Notes: a model not told the origin generated them from the sequence alone. A stretch of 64,000 nucleotides of DNA from Aplidium turbinatum (GCA_918807975.1 OU964919.1:14712001-14776000), one strand, 5' to 3'. Numbered from the stretch's first letter, positions 1 to 11,337 are shown. Translations and numbers: made by a program.

Positions 1-321
1 ATTTTTGCTTTGTTGGGTGTTAAGTTAATAAATCTGTTTACATACACACTAAGTTTAATTCTGCATCATATAGAAGTCTAGCTCATTCTCTGCTGTGGTT
101 TTCAAAACAATAGGGGGCATTTCCCTCTCTGTAAGTCTTGCACACAATATCGGCCTGTGTGCGATAGGGTTTGACATAGGCAGAATGTGGTAAAAAAGTG
201 AAAATCTGATTGACCTTTAAACGACTTCCAATCAGTCTAATTTTTTGCAAGGGCACTTCTATGGGGAAATGGCACATTTTAAGCCTTGTGGAGGAAGATT
301 CCGAGAAAATTGTGTTTTTTT

Positions 322-402
322 GAACCACTCTACCCGACAGGGTATCAAACCCTCGTTCTCCTGCTCAGAACTGAGATTATATCCGCTCAGCCACCGGAGT
401 CG
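322..402 (-). repeat. tRNA-derived SINE head (diverged)
   Basis: Minus strand shows an A box (TGGCTGAGCGG) and, about 50 bases on, a B box (GGTTTGATACCC) followed by GGGTAGAG. No tail or target duplication found. Confidence 0.45.
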
Positions 403-453
403 TTGAATGATTGCAGGTTAATAATAAACGTTGAATAACATCACTATAACCAG

Positions 454-578
454 ATGAACGAAAACGCTGGTTCGGAAAATAACGAGATTATGCCACTGGA
501 ACACGTGATGGCGTCCCACGACGGCCACCCCCCTTCTCTCGTCGACCAGCCACACTACCAAGCAAGGATCATGTCAGA
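454..578 (+). CDS. Exon of unrecognised gene (first in window)
   Basis: Begins with ATG after a CAG and ends at a GTGAGT donor; encodes MNENAGSENNEIMPLEHVMA and on to ARIMS, with two bases left over. Weak polypyrimidine tract before the possible acceptor. Confidence 0.6.
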
Positions 579-1800
579 GTGAGTCATGTTCTCTTTGCTC
601 TTGTGACATGTTCTTTGCGTTATGAAAGGACGGACAGTTTTAACAATTTTTGCAACAACAAAAAACAGCCCTGCCAGCAAATCACTCGTTTTTTATATTG
701 ATTTAACGTCTGCAAAGTGCAAATTAACTCAATGTTAAAAAAACGTTTGTTTTATTGGCTGGGATTATGTTCAGTATCTGATTCAAAGTGTGGAGAATTC
801 CGTGGTAGCAAAAATTAACCAGGTGAACAACACATTGTGCTAGAGCGCTTGGATTTTTTCGAAGTAGCTTTCACTTTCATCCGAACCTGGATTGAACGTT
901 CAATTTCAACTGAGTATAAAATGGAAGCAAAGTCAATCTACTGCAAAGTGGAAGCTGATCGACACGGGAGCCAAACCCGAGCGTTTGAAATAGAGAATGA
1001 ACCCACTGCTACACCAGTGAGCTGTCAAGCATCTTTTTTTTTCAGGACCTTGAAGTTTGTCGGCGAGCCTCTGCAGCCCGCTGTTTCCTCGCCTTTGGAA
1101 TTGGACTCTGGAAACAACCCAAAGTATTTTCCCACCATGCTTCCACAGAGTTTTCAAGTCATGACCAACGATGGGTCAGCAAACGCACAACTGTTGTTGC
1201 CGGCACATCCTTCTCAGGGGTTGGAAACACGAATGGACGGTAAATAAAACGAGTCATTAAGTTTAGTTTACTTCAATTTTGCTTCTTAAATGTCGCAACT
1301 TTTCCTAATAAAGCTAGCAACTGTAGCTTACTGCAGTACAGTGAGCTACTGCGATGCCTTTGATTGGGTACTTTTTAAAATATTTTCCTGGATGGACAGC
1401 TTTTAAACTTAGTTGAGGTTGATTTACGTTATTTGGTAAAAAAATAAACTTCAAATCTATTTTCACCATGGTCCATTTACTCTGGTTTCTAAAAACTTAT
1501 TCTTGTTTGCCTTTGAATAATCCTGTGATTTTTTATCCTCAAGACCACTGGTACTCTGCATCAGGTAAGCAACATCATTAGCGTACCGGATTCAAGTCTG
1601 AACGAAGCCCAATATACTGTATAATCTTAAATTTCAACACGAAACTCCCAACAAAAGTAAACGTTAGCTTATCTTCTGCAGAGCATCATCATCCCGAGCA
1701 CAGCCAAGGCCATCCATCGTCGCAGAACTCTCACATCGTAAACTTTGATGTCAATTCAGCGGTGAACACGTTCATGAGTTACGGGCAGAACGCCATGTAG
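454..1800 (+). CDS. Unrecognised four-exon gene (complete small protein or C-terminal part of a longer one)
   Basis: Four exons (454-578, 1046-1239, 1544-1564, 1682-1800) join in one frame with GT-AG borders and phases 2, 1, 1, giving 152 residues and a TAG stop. The product is rich in His, Ser, Asn, Gln and Met (for example EHHHPEHSQGHPSSQNSH near the C-terminus), with no membrane segment, catalytic motif or domain that I recognise. It ends VNTFMSYGQNAM. Low-complexity polar composition of this kind is common in C-terminal activation regions of transcription factors, but that is inference only. The ATG at 454 directly follows a CAG that could be a splice acceptor. An in-frame TAA lies at 436-438, so either the ATG is the true start or the gene begins left of the window and 453/454 is a splice junction. 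Confidence 0.62.
670..763. repeat. Palindromic MITE copy (diverged)
   Basis: Left end CTGCCAGCAAATCACTC and right end TTATTGGCTGGG flank a TTGATTTAACGTCTGCA centre; the right arm has decayed. Confidence 0.6.
1046..1239 (+). CDS. Exon of unrecognised gene
   Basis: Preceded by a strong T-rich acceptor (TTTTTTTTCAG) and followed by the GTAAAT donor; encodes TLKFVGEPLQPAVSSPLELD through GLETRMD, with one base carried over. Confidence 0.7.
1544..1564 (+). CDS. 21-bp microexon of unrecognised gene
   Basis: Lies between CTCAAG and GTAAGC and keeps the frame exactly (G|AC ... TCA G|), adding DHWYSAS. Supported by phase on both sides rather than by length. Confidence 0.6.
1682..1800 (+). CDS. Last exon of unrecognised gene
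   Basis: Acceptor TTCTGCAG; encodes EHHHPEHSQGHPSSQNSHIV to FMSYGQNAM and the stop TAG at 1798-1800. I see no clear AATAAA in the next few hundred bases. Confidence 0.68.
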
Positions 1801-2195
1801 AGCCGAGGCATGCCTGGTGCAGTTTTGTCGCTATCGCTAGTAGTAGTGGTGGCTTATTGCAACGACGTTCTACAGCGATGTGAAAAACATTATGTTTAGT
1901 GCGACCAGTTCGTTATCTCACCGTTCGAAGAAAGGTTCCACTTTTTCTGTTGTTGTATCGAGATTTGCGCCCGATGTAAGCAGTGTCGAACTGGCGCCCT
2001 TTCTTGCGTCCTACAAAGCTTCACCACGTCTCGGCTATGCTGGTACCCGAAAGCTAGAGATTAGCTTAAGACTTTTTTGGCATTTCAAGTCTTAGCCTAC
2101 CCCCAGTGTTTGAAGATTGAGCTAAAGTGGAAGACGAGGAAGCCAATCTTACTGTACTAGTGTGACCCTTCAATGGTGCCATTAAGACTTCTGGC
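1801..2195. other. 3' flank of the first gene
   Basis: Downstream sequence, possibly 3' UTR; no repeat or gene signal seen. Confidence 0.3.
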
Positions 2196-2265
2196 CAATG
2201 ACACAGGCGAACCGTCGCTCTTTCGAGTGCCGTGCCAGGGCTCTCACCACTCGGCTATGCAACTG
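2196..2265 (-). repeat. tRNA-derived SINE fragment (TAGCCGAGTGG family)
   Basis: Minus strand reads GCATAGCCGAGTGGTGAGAG, an RNA polymerase III A box, then CCCTGGCACGGCACTCG. The same head occurs at 25410-25514 and 43259-43357. Confidence 0.5.
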
Positions 2266-2970
2266 GTATTTTTCTAACTGGACTAGAACAACTCTACGAA
2301 AAGTTTCTCGTCGACTTATGGATTTATAAACTTTTCTTTCCGCAGACGCAGAGAGTTTGTTGCTTCGTTTCATTGTTGTAACCGTCCGCTGCATGCTTAA
2401 TCCAGCTCGCAAAATCTGTCTTATTCATATGCATCTAAAGACATTGAATTTTATTAATAATATGGAGGGTTTCTGCTGCCTGTGAAATTAAGTTTTAATT
2501 TTCGTCAAGAGTTTAAAACGATAAGCAGGTGGATCGGGCTCCTACCTAACTACTCTTAACCGTTTATTCTCTCGCCATCGCTATGTTAACTACGGACTCA
2601 AAGTCTGTGCAACGGTTCTTGAAAGATATGATGACGATTTCTTTGAGAAACAGCTCTGCAACTGTGCTTTGACACCAATGCTTCCATATTATGTGCTTCA
2701 GTAGTTAAGACACTTTGTTCATGATTTAATTCAACCCGGCTGAGTTCTGTCGTTTCGACATTCTGCAGTGCTTCGCAAGTTATCGAAAAATGATACAACC
2801 TTATTTGAATTACCACCACCGAGGTGCGATAATGCCACACGGAACACACATTTAGCTGTTTCAGCACAGTTCAAAGGATCTTTGCTTTAGTCTGTGCGAA
2901 CGCCATTTTGTTGAACAAATTGTTGAAATATTTAATCCAATAAACCGTTTACTTTTTGTTCAATTATCCG

Positions 2971-3025
2971 GACCCAGACTTCAAACCAACCGTTTTTCGC
3001 ATCGATTCAACGTCTAGAGTAGACG
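2971..3025. repeat. Palindromic MITE, left half
   Basis: CCCAGACTTCAAACC then CGCATCGATTCAACGTCTAG; only the left arm and part of the centre remain. Confidence 0.45.
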
Positions 3026-3398
3026 ACTGACAGTGTGAAAAACTGTTGATTTGTTGTCGCCTGTCGGGGGACTTTGCAACCCACAGTAGCATTTTCCAAC
3101 AGCTAATTGGCGTAGTTTGGGATTGCAATCCTCATGCAATAAAGCGAATGATATCATGCAAACAACTGCTAGCCCTGAGCAATTCTCTCACTTTGAATAT
3201 TACTGTAAAGACGTTGTCCTCTTGGTACGATAGTTGTTGGCGTGATCTACTTTCCTGCATCCATGCTATCGACTGAAACCACCGAGGATGCACCAGACAA
3301 TGTAGGGATATCCACATAACCGCTTTAGAACTGCCGCAAAAAGGAGAATTCTCTAAATGTTGCCATTTTTCGTGTTGCTTGAACGTTGTCGTACAGAA

Positions 3399-4121
3399 CA
3401 GCGTGGTCCAAACTTGGCCCGCGATCTCCGTTTTATTGGCCCGCGAACTGATAGTCAGCTTTGCTTTAATCTAGCAATATCACTTCAATTTTTGTTTCTT
3501 TGTTATTGTAATTGACAAAAAACTTTGTAAATGATCATTTGTGATGCAGAACAATACCACTTTGTTCAAAAATTTTCCCATGGGCGTGAGAGTTAGTACA
3601 CAGCCCCCAGAGCTTCAACTCTAATTATGTGAACTTCAGAACGATCCGTTTTTGCTGTCAAAAGAAAATGGAAAATCCTGCAAGTTTTTGGAAGTTAGTG
3701 TCAAAAGAGGAGTTTCCCCTTTTAAAAGATGCTGCTCTGAACCTGTAGGCCACTCGATGTTTGGAAGTACATACATTTGCGAATGTACGTTTTCGGCTAT
3801 GAACAATATTAAAACCAAAAATCGAAATCAACTTGGAAACGAGGCTGTTTACGCTTGCGTTCGCATGGCCACAACTACAATTCTTGTGGATACCAACGCT
3901 ATTGTTTAAAATTAAAATCTAAAGATGATAAAGTTAAAGATGATCCCCATTTTAGGGTGAAACAAGCTGTAGAGATTTTAAAGAGTAGTAACTGTATGCC
4001 ATTGGCTATGTATAATTTTCCAGCAGTAAGTCTATGAATCGCTATTTAAAAACATTGGCCCGTAAGGTAAAAAAAAAAGAAAAGTCTTTGGCCCGCGATG
4101 AAAAGAAGTTGGACCACGCTG
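3399..4121 (+). mobile_element. hAT element with a transposase C-terminal fragment
   Basis: Terminal inverted repeats CAGCGTGGTCCAA and TTGGACCACGCTG bound 723 bp, each followed inward by GGCCCGCGA. The interior (about 3652-3909) encodes an open stretch with FGSTYICECTFSAMNNIKT and KNRNQLGNE, which matches the hAT transposase C-terminal dimerisation region (pattern CExxFSxMxxIKxxxRxxLxxE). The catalytic part is absent, so this is an internally deleted relic. The 8 bases on each side (GTACAGAA and GAACATGG) do not match, so the target duplication has decayed or the ends are not original. Confidence 0.75.
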
Positions 4122-4414
4122 GAACATGGTGTGCCACTTTGTATGTTATAATTGACTGAATATAATGTTATAGTTAGTGTTTCAAAGCTATCTTTATGTA
4201 AGTAGTTATGTGCTTATGTTGCTTGATTGATGTAAGGTGCAGTTTTTTGGATAATATGCGAAAGTTAATTGTACTCCACATCAACATTGTCTTACGTTGT
4301 TATGTGTTTGTCAGGCAATATGCTGTCATGTGGACTTTTGTCGCAGCGCGCGCCATTGAAGTGATAAAGTTTGTAAATAAACTCCGTTTTAAGATACTTG
4401 GTGTTTTATCAGTT

Positions 4415-4502
4415 CCCACACAGCAAAATCAGTCACTTTTATATTGATTTAACGTCTGCAGACGTTGAATTAATGTAAAATTGACAGATTTTACTGCCTG
4501 AG
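4415..4502. repeat. Palindromic MITE copy, well preserved
   Basis: CCCACACAGCAAAATCAGTC at left, centre AACGTCTGCAGACGTTGAAT, right end GACAGATTTTACTGCC. Both arms pair along nearly their whole length. Confidence 0.8.
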
Positions 4503-4670
4503 TTTTAGATCGCGCCGCAATGTTCTTCAAAATGTCAAATGCGCTGGCAAGATGACACACACGAATGAAACCTGCTGTGTATTCGAATCAACGGGAACAA
4601 TAGCCGAGATCAACTTCAGCAGGCAAAAGTACACATCTTTGACTCCACTTCACTTCGACCAACGTAGAGC

Positions 4671-4749
4671 AAGCCAGTCATTTTTACATCGATTCAACGT
4701 CCGCAGACTTTGCAAATGTAAAAAGGATTGATTAGCTGCATGAGCTGGA
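4671..4749. repeat. Palindromic MITE copy (diverged right arm)
   Basis: AGCCAGTCATTTTTACATCG, centre CAACGTCCGCAGACTTTG, right arm GTAAAAAGGATTG then GAGCTGG. Confidence 0.6.
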
Positions 4750-6600
4750 CTGAATTCATCAGTTGAAAATAATTAAGTTTTTAACTGAAAATTGACTAAC
4801 GCCGTCTCCCCATCAAGAATTACCATTGCTTGATCAGTGACATTTGCAATGTATTTTCAAAACTCAGTTTAGAAATAAAAACTGTAATATCGTAAAAACG
4901 GCGCACACAATTTTCTAAAACGATGTGTGTATGCACCGGAAGAGATTCATGATGCTTAGTTTAAGGTATATACAAATTCAATTTAAAATCCTAAACGAGG
5001 CATAACATCGATGCTATAGCAATTGCTCGCGCGGTAAGGGTCAGTTCACATATATGACGCCAAATAAGATGAAATGCGCAAACCATATTGCGCAATACGA
5101 CATTTCTGACAATCTCAACAAAGGTATGACATTATTTGAACGGTATATTCAATAAAAACTTCGCCACAGAAGAATCACCATACTTTCCGTAGCCTAGTTT
5201 AAAGTAGATTAGTCTATGCGCAAACACGAAGCAAAAATGTACGTTACTGGTCAAAGAAAAACATCCTACATCAAAAGAAAGCCCAAACTTGAAATATACC
5301 GCAACTGCATTTTCTACCCCGAGCAGGAATACAAGATTCGCAACTGTATGGCCCGACAATGTACAGTACAAAGTATTTGTGCATTTTTTTTGGAATGTAT
5401 GAAAGAATACTTGAGATTGAAGGCCACAATCAACTGAAAAATACATGCTTTTTGTACGGAATAAAACAAGCTGGTAATTCGCCCATTCAGCAGAAGACAA
5501 GCCAAAAGCAAAGCAACTAAAAAAAACTGGTCAAAAAACGGAGTTAGTTGAGCGCCATGACATTTCGAAGTACTGTATAGACCATTCGCTCGGTTGAATA
5601 GGACGCAAAACAGCGGTTTTACCGCTGACATGTCACGCTTACACTGCTTCAAAGATGATTTGAAAAGGTAAATTTTGACATAATCAGGCTCCTTAACGAA
5701 GGTAACACGTTGAGTTACTTTTCATTCATAATTCATCCGAGTTTTCCTTTTACAAGGTTCCCGAGACACAGATCATTGTTTATTGATGATACATGTAGGC
5801 TGCTGATGCGAAACAGATTTACTTAAATTTGCAGGCTTTTAAACGGCTGAACCATGGAGATCTGTATACGGGGCCATGACGTGCACTGCACGCTTCGAAT
5901 TTGGGTGGAGGGCTGGAGGCCGATCTGCTACCGTTGATATAAAATACATTTAGACAAGAGTTCAACATTACATTGGCCTCCAGCCATGATTATAGGTTTT
6001 CACAATGACAAGGTCTATGTGTATGGAATGAATCTGGCGTATGCTACAATGGTCCCACAACACTGTTTTTGAAAGCGGAAAAAAGATTTGTGTTGTTGCA
6101 AAAAGATGTGTAATGCGAAGTAAGATTTAAAAATATATATATTATTTACTGTAATCATTTAACAGTTGATCATGTCCACAAAATGCCGTGGTGCGCCAAA
6201 GCTCGCAGCAAGAACGCAAACCAAATTGGAAATGTCATCACAAGGGGCTATTAAAATATCATATTATATCGTGTAGAATTACTGTTCTCTTCATCCTTCC
6301 CCGTATGAAGGTTCTCTTTTAGTTGTATGTATTTGTTTGCTTTCAGTTGTACTTTTAATAACATTCGCTACTTTTAATAACAGTTGCATCTGAAACTATG
6401 CAACACTGCAGCGTTTTGAAAAAAATAAACTTATATTGCCCAAAACAACAAAAATTTGTTTCTCAAACTGCACAAATCTTGTTTTTCATTATTTATCTAG
6501 GAACAAGTAAATTAGTTTAGGACATTCAAATGTCCCTTTCTGAACAAAGAAAACCGTCACTTAAATTCTTGATGTCACATTGCTGTGATTACGTTAATAA
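4750..6600. other. Intergenic sequence
   Basis: AT-rich. Open frames here are short, overlap on both strands and lack splice logic or recognisable motifs. I see no gene or structured repeat. Confidence 0.4.
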
Positions 6601-6707
6601 AATCAAATTAAACATCACATATAAAAGCTTTCAGTCCAGAGTGTCGTTACAGTGCATAGTCAAATTTATCTTACGATTTTTCATTTTATGTATTGCAGAT
6701 TTAATTC

Positions 6708-6736
6708 CTGATGAGGACACACGTACGTGTCGAAAA
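6708..6736 (+). ncRNA. Hammerhead-ribozyme-like core motif
   Basis: CTGATGA (6708-6714) is followed by a five-pair hairpin GACAC...GTGTC with a six-base loop and then GAAA, the order of the hammerhead core (CUGAUGA, stem II, GAAA). One extra G sits between CTGATGA and the stem. An 11-base stretch after GAAA (TTTGATTTTAT) has its complement about 140 bases upstream (ATAAAATCAAA, near 6598), as an open stem III would need, but I cannot place a convincing NUH cleavage site or stem I. Such motifs occur in Penelope-like retroelements; none is visible here. Confidence 0.3.
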
Positions 6737-6779
6737 CGTTTGATTTTATTTTAAATATGTTATATTTTGTGTGAAATAA

Positions 6780-8420
6780 AGTATGCTAAACCCGCTAAAG
6801 TTACTATGTTGTATTTCTCTATGGTTCAACAAATAAAAGCGTAAAGTAATATATACTTAAAATGGGGAACAGACATTGTCTTCAGAGTTTTAACCATTAA
6901 AATACATTTGCTTAAATATGAAATTTTGCTCAACAGTCCAAAAAGCATCTAAAACCAGCTTTGAATGATCACTAATTGTGTTGTTTAATTTACTGGTTCA
7001 GTGTAGAACGGTTACAAAACTACAAACACAACACTGAGTGCAATTGGGTTAAATGAACATGGCGCAAAGTGGTGTTTAGCTTTGCTGGAACAAAAAATAT
7101 ACCATAATACTGTGAGTTCAGGGCGACATAACCATCAACTACGTACCACAAACATTTAAGGCTGTAGAAAATGTGACTAGGTTCAACCGATGCGACCTTC
7201 CGCAAGAGGTCGCCGGCTGTAGCACGATTGGGCTTTTTCATATTCCAACTCAGGTGAACCAAACACCCGCAGTGTCTGCCATGATTAAAGGCAGGTTATA
7301 TAGAAAAATAACCAAGTTTCAGAAAATAAAAGAATGTTTACCGGTAGTTCAATGTTCGCCATATACGTGTAACAACTGCATCAACCAGTAAAAGAACCGT
7401 ACATTTAGCGTGTGAGTGTACGCAAATGTACAACCACAAAAAATGGACCTCACTCGGTTCATTGTCTTAGTCTCGAGTGTTTATTCTTTATTTGAAATAA
7501 GGATTCGAACCTTTTTTGCAGTTTGCTGCGATACTTCAAGGTAGGAGACTACAATAAATTTTCATTGAGATCTAAATGGCACAACACAAAGGCAACATTG
7601 CATACAAATGGCTTGTAGAAAACCGCGTCTAAAAGTGCAATTGTTGTAGCTAGAAAACCGCGGTCTCATTCTTAAAGCTTTGTAAATAACACGGTGGAAT
7701 TTTAGTAGAAGTCACAATATTGACAATTTATATAAAAAAAGAAGCTTAGATTCCAAAAAGAAATGATGCTCTGAAGTCTGGACTGTTTGACGTCCGCTAC
7801 ATAAACATAACAAAAACCGAAATGATAATACACTGGAAATTAAAGTACTCAATTTCGAAAACAAAAAATCTTATTTTATGACAAGAAAAAAAGTTACAAC
7901 TATTCTTGATAAGACGACTCGGTGACACGGTCTTGCAAAACAAAATGAATTATACTTGCTCGAGTCAGCATGCTTAAGCATATTTTTACTAAGTGAACAT
8001 CAATTCGAAATTAGCTAAATATAAACGAGCTCTAAGATACAGAAACATCGCTGTATAACCTAACGGGTAAGAAACCATGCAGTGTGTTAATAGCAGTTAA
8101 AATGCTCTAACTTGAAGAAGACACCCCAAAAGGAAAAATCCCTAGCCTTCGAGCAAGTATAATGCACAGCAATGTCATTGTTGCATTATCAACATATAAA
8201 AAGTAACACCACAGGGTTAAACATTCAATTTTCCATTGAACTTCCAATTTACCTGCTTATGCAATGGTACTGATGTTGAATTAAAAGCAAGATAATTACA
8301 ATTAAAAACAGTGTGTTATTACTTCAAGACATACGTTTGGTGTATGATGATTTTTGCTAAGAATCCTTGCAAGCATGTTTACGATAAAATGCGACCAGAA
8401 ATTCTTTCCAGTATTGTTAA
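6780..8420. other. Intergenic sequence downstream of RAB23
   Basis: No gene or repeat boundary identified. Confidence 0.35.
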
Positions 8421-8595
8421 GTTGCAAATGTACATGCCTGTTGTCATTATGTCGATCCCAGCTATTCAGCACTGCTAAACTTCTTCCCACTGCGAGTGTT
8501 CAAGTTATAAAATAGAAATAAGTGTTAAAATTTTAAATAAACCTAATATGTCATCAGCACCGAAGCTAACATAGTAAAAAGTTTCAAAAAAATTT
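8421..8595. repeat. 175-bp duplicated segment, copy 1 (3' end of RAB23)
   Basis: Runs from GTTGCAAATGTACATGCC to AAAAAAATTT and differs from 10628-10802 by one base (CTTCTTCCC versus CTTCTTTCC). On the minus strand it starts within the last codons of RAB23 (Lys-Phe-Phe-stop) and continues into the 3' flank. Confidence 0.9.
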
Positions 8596-9321
8596 ACACC
8601 TTGTAAAAGGGTTTTTGCTTTTGGTGCTAGCTCTAGTCTTGTTTGGTTGCAAGGTGACTGTCTCACCTCCAGCTGGCGACGTTAAAGCTCCATTTTTGTT
8701 GGTACTAGACGCATTTACATTACTACTACCAGTGGTGTTAAACATCCCGATCTGCCGAGAAGGAGGAAGTGCTTCCTGTTCAAATTCAACTTCTTGTTGT
8801 GTTTTCTGGATGTGCTTCTCAGCTAAATACTTAAAGACTTCATTGACATTAAGATCTTCTTTCACAGAAGTTCGATAAAACCGTAATTTTAATTTCTTGG
8901 CCAGGCGCTCCGCTTCACCCTGTTCAATCACTGCTTCATCCAAAAGATCAATCTTGTTCTGCACAAGAGCAATAGGGATGTTGGTGCCGACTTCTTCCTC
9001 AATCTTTTGTTTCCAGTTTTCCACAGCTTCAAATGAAGCTCTGTCTGTCGTGGAAAATACAAGCACACAGGCCTGTGCTCCACGATAATATGCTTTCGTA
9101 ATTGCTCCAAACTCCTCTTGACCTGCGGTGTCCCACAACATCAAGCGTACATCATCTTCATTAATTCGAAGTTGCTTTTCCAAAAAGTCTACACCGATGG
9201 TCTTTTTGTAATCTTTTGTAAAAATACCCTTACAGTATCTTTGAATCATGCTTGATTTTCCCACTGCTCCATTACCAACTACAACTACTTTAACAGCAAC
9301 TTCAAAATCTTCTTCCAACAT
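8584..9321 (-). CDS. RAB23: Rab23 small GTPase (single exon)
   Basis: 245 residues in one exon, ATG at 9321 and TGA at 8584-8586. Rab fold signatures are all present: P-loop GNGAVGKS (16-23), switch I TIGVDFLE (from Thr41), WDTAGQEE (63-70), NKID (122-125) and the G5-like TSVKED. The start MLEEDFEVAVK and the segment VKEDLNVNEVFKYLAEKH are those of the Rab23 family, known for control of Hedgehog signalling and ciliary membrane traffic. The C-terminal tail is Ser/Thr/Asn-rich and ends CKFF, a Cys four residues from the end as in human Rab23 (CSIP), so prenylation is plausible. Vertebrate RAB23 has several introns; this copy has none, from intron loss or retroposition. No TATA box or polyadenylation signal stands out. 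Confidence 0.95.
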   Translation of the reverse strand: MLEEDFEVAVKVVVVGNGAVGKSSMIQRYCKGIFTKDYKKTIGVDFLEKQLRINEDDVRLMLWDTAGQEEFGAITKAYYRGAQACVLVFSTTDRASFEAVENWKQKIEEEVGTNIPIALVQNKIDLLDEAVIEQGEAERLAKKLKLRFYRTSVKEDLNVNEVFKYLAEKHIQKTQQEVEFEQEALPPSRQIGMFNTTGSSNVNASSTNKNGALTSPAGGETVTLQPNKTRASTKSKNPFTRCKFF

Positions 9322-10627
9322 ATTTGAACAACGAACACACAGTATTATAGAATTGTTTACTTAATCTTTTCAATTTCAACACAATCAAATTTCTGGAAAT
9401 TGCAAATACTCATCACAAAAAAATACATTCAAACAATTTGCAAACAAAGGGGTCCAACTGCAAAATATGAGCTAAAGGAACCAGGCAACACATAACGCTA
9501 TATTTAAATGCTAAACATTATTTGTGTGTGTTCTACACTTTAACCCCTAACAGCCAACATGTCCATTGAGAATAAACCGACTACATTATGTACACTATGC
9601 TTTTGTGATAAAACTTTTATGGCTTAGACTGGTCTGAGGCTTTGTTTCAGACCACACAGACTTGATACCTCTGACAATACGACTTGCAACATCTTTTCAA
9701 ACCATAAAAATAATGAATATCTTACGAGGAAGTGGTAATGAGTTTGACGCAAACAGCTGTCTGCACCTAAACCATGCATTATGCATGAAACAGTAGAGCT
9801 TTCTCTTGGATTTTCTCTAAATATTTCATGCATGTTTATATTGTGTACGTTTTACACTGTACAGACTACAAACAAAGCTAAACACTCTCTACTTAACTTT
9901 TTCATTTTAATGTCGCTTAAATCTTTGTATATTTTTCATTATAAAAGTTCTTGGCTTTATATTGTAAAATAATTAAAACTCATATTATAGAATAACTTTT
10001 GTATGGAAAAACTATGTTAATCATGTCCGAGTATGCCTGAATGATGATGATAAAAAATCCAAAATTTTCTTGTCTGCTAATTAAGTAGTCTGTTGGATAG
10101 TAAAAAATCAATTACATTCCTTTTTTTCTGCAATGCCCGAAGAAAAAGCAAGTCTACTAAATGTCTTAACAATTAACATTCTAAAATTTTTCAGACTCAA
10201 ATGTAGTCCATGTGTCCTTTAATTATAGACTGGCTCCAATATTTCTAAAATTGTACCACAGACAAAAATATTTAACCATATATATATATACTTTATGGGA
10301 AAGTAGTGTTTATACAATATACATCATACAATTATCATCTGATTGACGCGTTAACTAATTTGCTCAAGAAAAAAGGATTATCATGAATGAGCGTTATTGG
10401 GAATGTGTATGTACCAACTTGGTTGCAAATGCAATGGTTATTACAACTGTGTGGTATAACCTACAATTACTAGAGAGGGGTTACTTTTTTAAACCATAAA
10501 CAATAAACATGCATAACTAAGGAACAACACTAAATTTAATAATTGGATCATTCCATGCCAAACGTACTGAAATTTTGAAACTTCCCAGTTTGACCCTCTA
10601 CAAAATTGCTGAAAATCAGACAAAAAG
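9322..10627. other. RAB23: Upstream region of RAB23
   Basis: Putative promoter and 5' flank on the minus strand. AT-rich, with a TA microsatellite near 10280; no other feature found. Confidence 0.35.
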
Positions 10628-10802
10628 GTTGCAAATGTACATGCCTGTTGTCATTATGTCGATCCCAGCTATTCAGCACTGCTAAACTTCTTTCCACTGC
10701 GAGTGTTCAAGTTATAAAATAGAAATAAGTGTTAAAATTTTAAATAAACCTAATATGTCATCAGCACCGAAGCTAACATAGTAAAAAGTTTCAAAAAAAT
10801 TT
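10628..10802. repeat. 175-bp duplicated segment, copy 2 (upstream of RAB23)
   Basis: 99% identical to 8421-8595, same orientation, 1.3 kb upstream of the RAB23 start codon. The sequence beyond AAATTT differs (CGGCC here, ACACC at RAB23), so no further RAB23 coding sequence is present. Confidence 0.9.
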
Positions 10803-11337
10803 CGGCCATTATAACATGATTGAGCTCAAAATTGAAAATTTTACCTCAAAATTTAATGTACCATACTTTTCAAATTATGACATTTTTAAATTGGGTCCTC
10901 CCCTGCGCTGATGAGTTCTCGATCATTTTCGGCCATTTTTAAACAAGCATATATCTCTCATTGCAAATTTAATCTACTTCATTTCTGGCAAAATGAGACA
11001 CTTATAGGTAGGTATATTACATGAATCCAGTTTCAAAATTATATTGTCTTAAAAGCATTTTGAAAATATGGAGGCCCAAAGTGTCCCCATTTTGATGCAG
11101 ACAAATTTTGGACTATATTCAGGCCTTGAAATTCACAACGGACACCGCGGACATGTCCACCGTCACAGCATGTGATGTCCGCGGGAAGTACCATCTAGAT
11201 CGGTCATATTTTTTCCGCCGAAAAATAACACAGGAACTAGCGATACTAATCGTCATCGCATAGCACAAACAATTACTGCGAGAATATAATTTTCCGCGCA
11301 TTATAGCGTGCATCTAGAGAATATTAATATTGTATCC

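Noticed and set aside
837-1247. 136-codon plus-strand open frame
   Set aside because: Its second half is the real exon 1046-1239; the first half is intron read-through before a strong acceptor.
5132-5652. Overlapping 112-122 codon minus-strand frames
   Set aside because: Two frames overlap each other and a plus-strand frame; Phe/Cys-rich low-complexity translation typical of AT-rich non-coding DNA.
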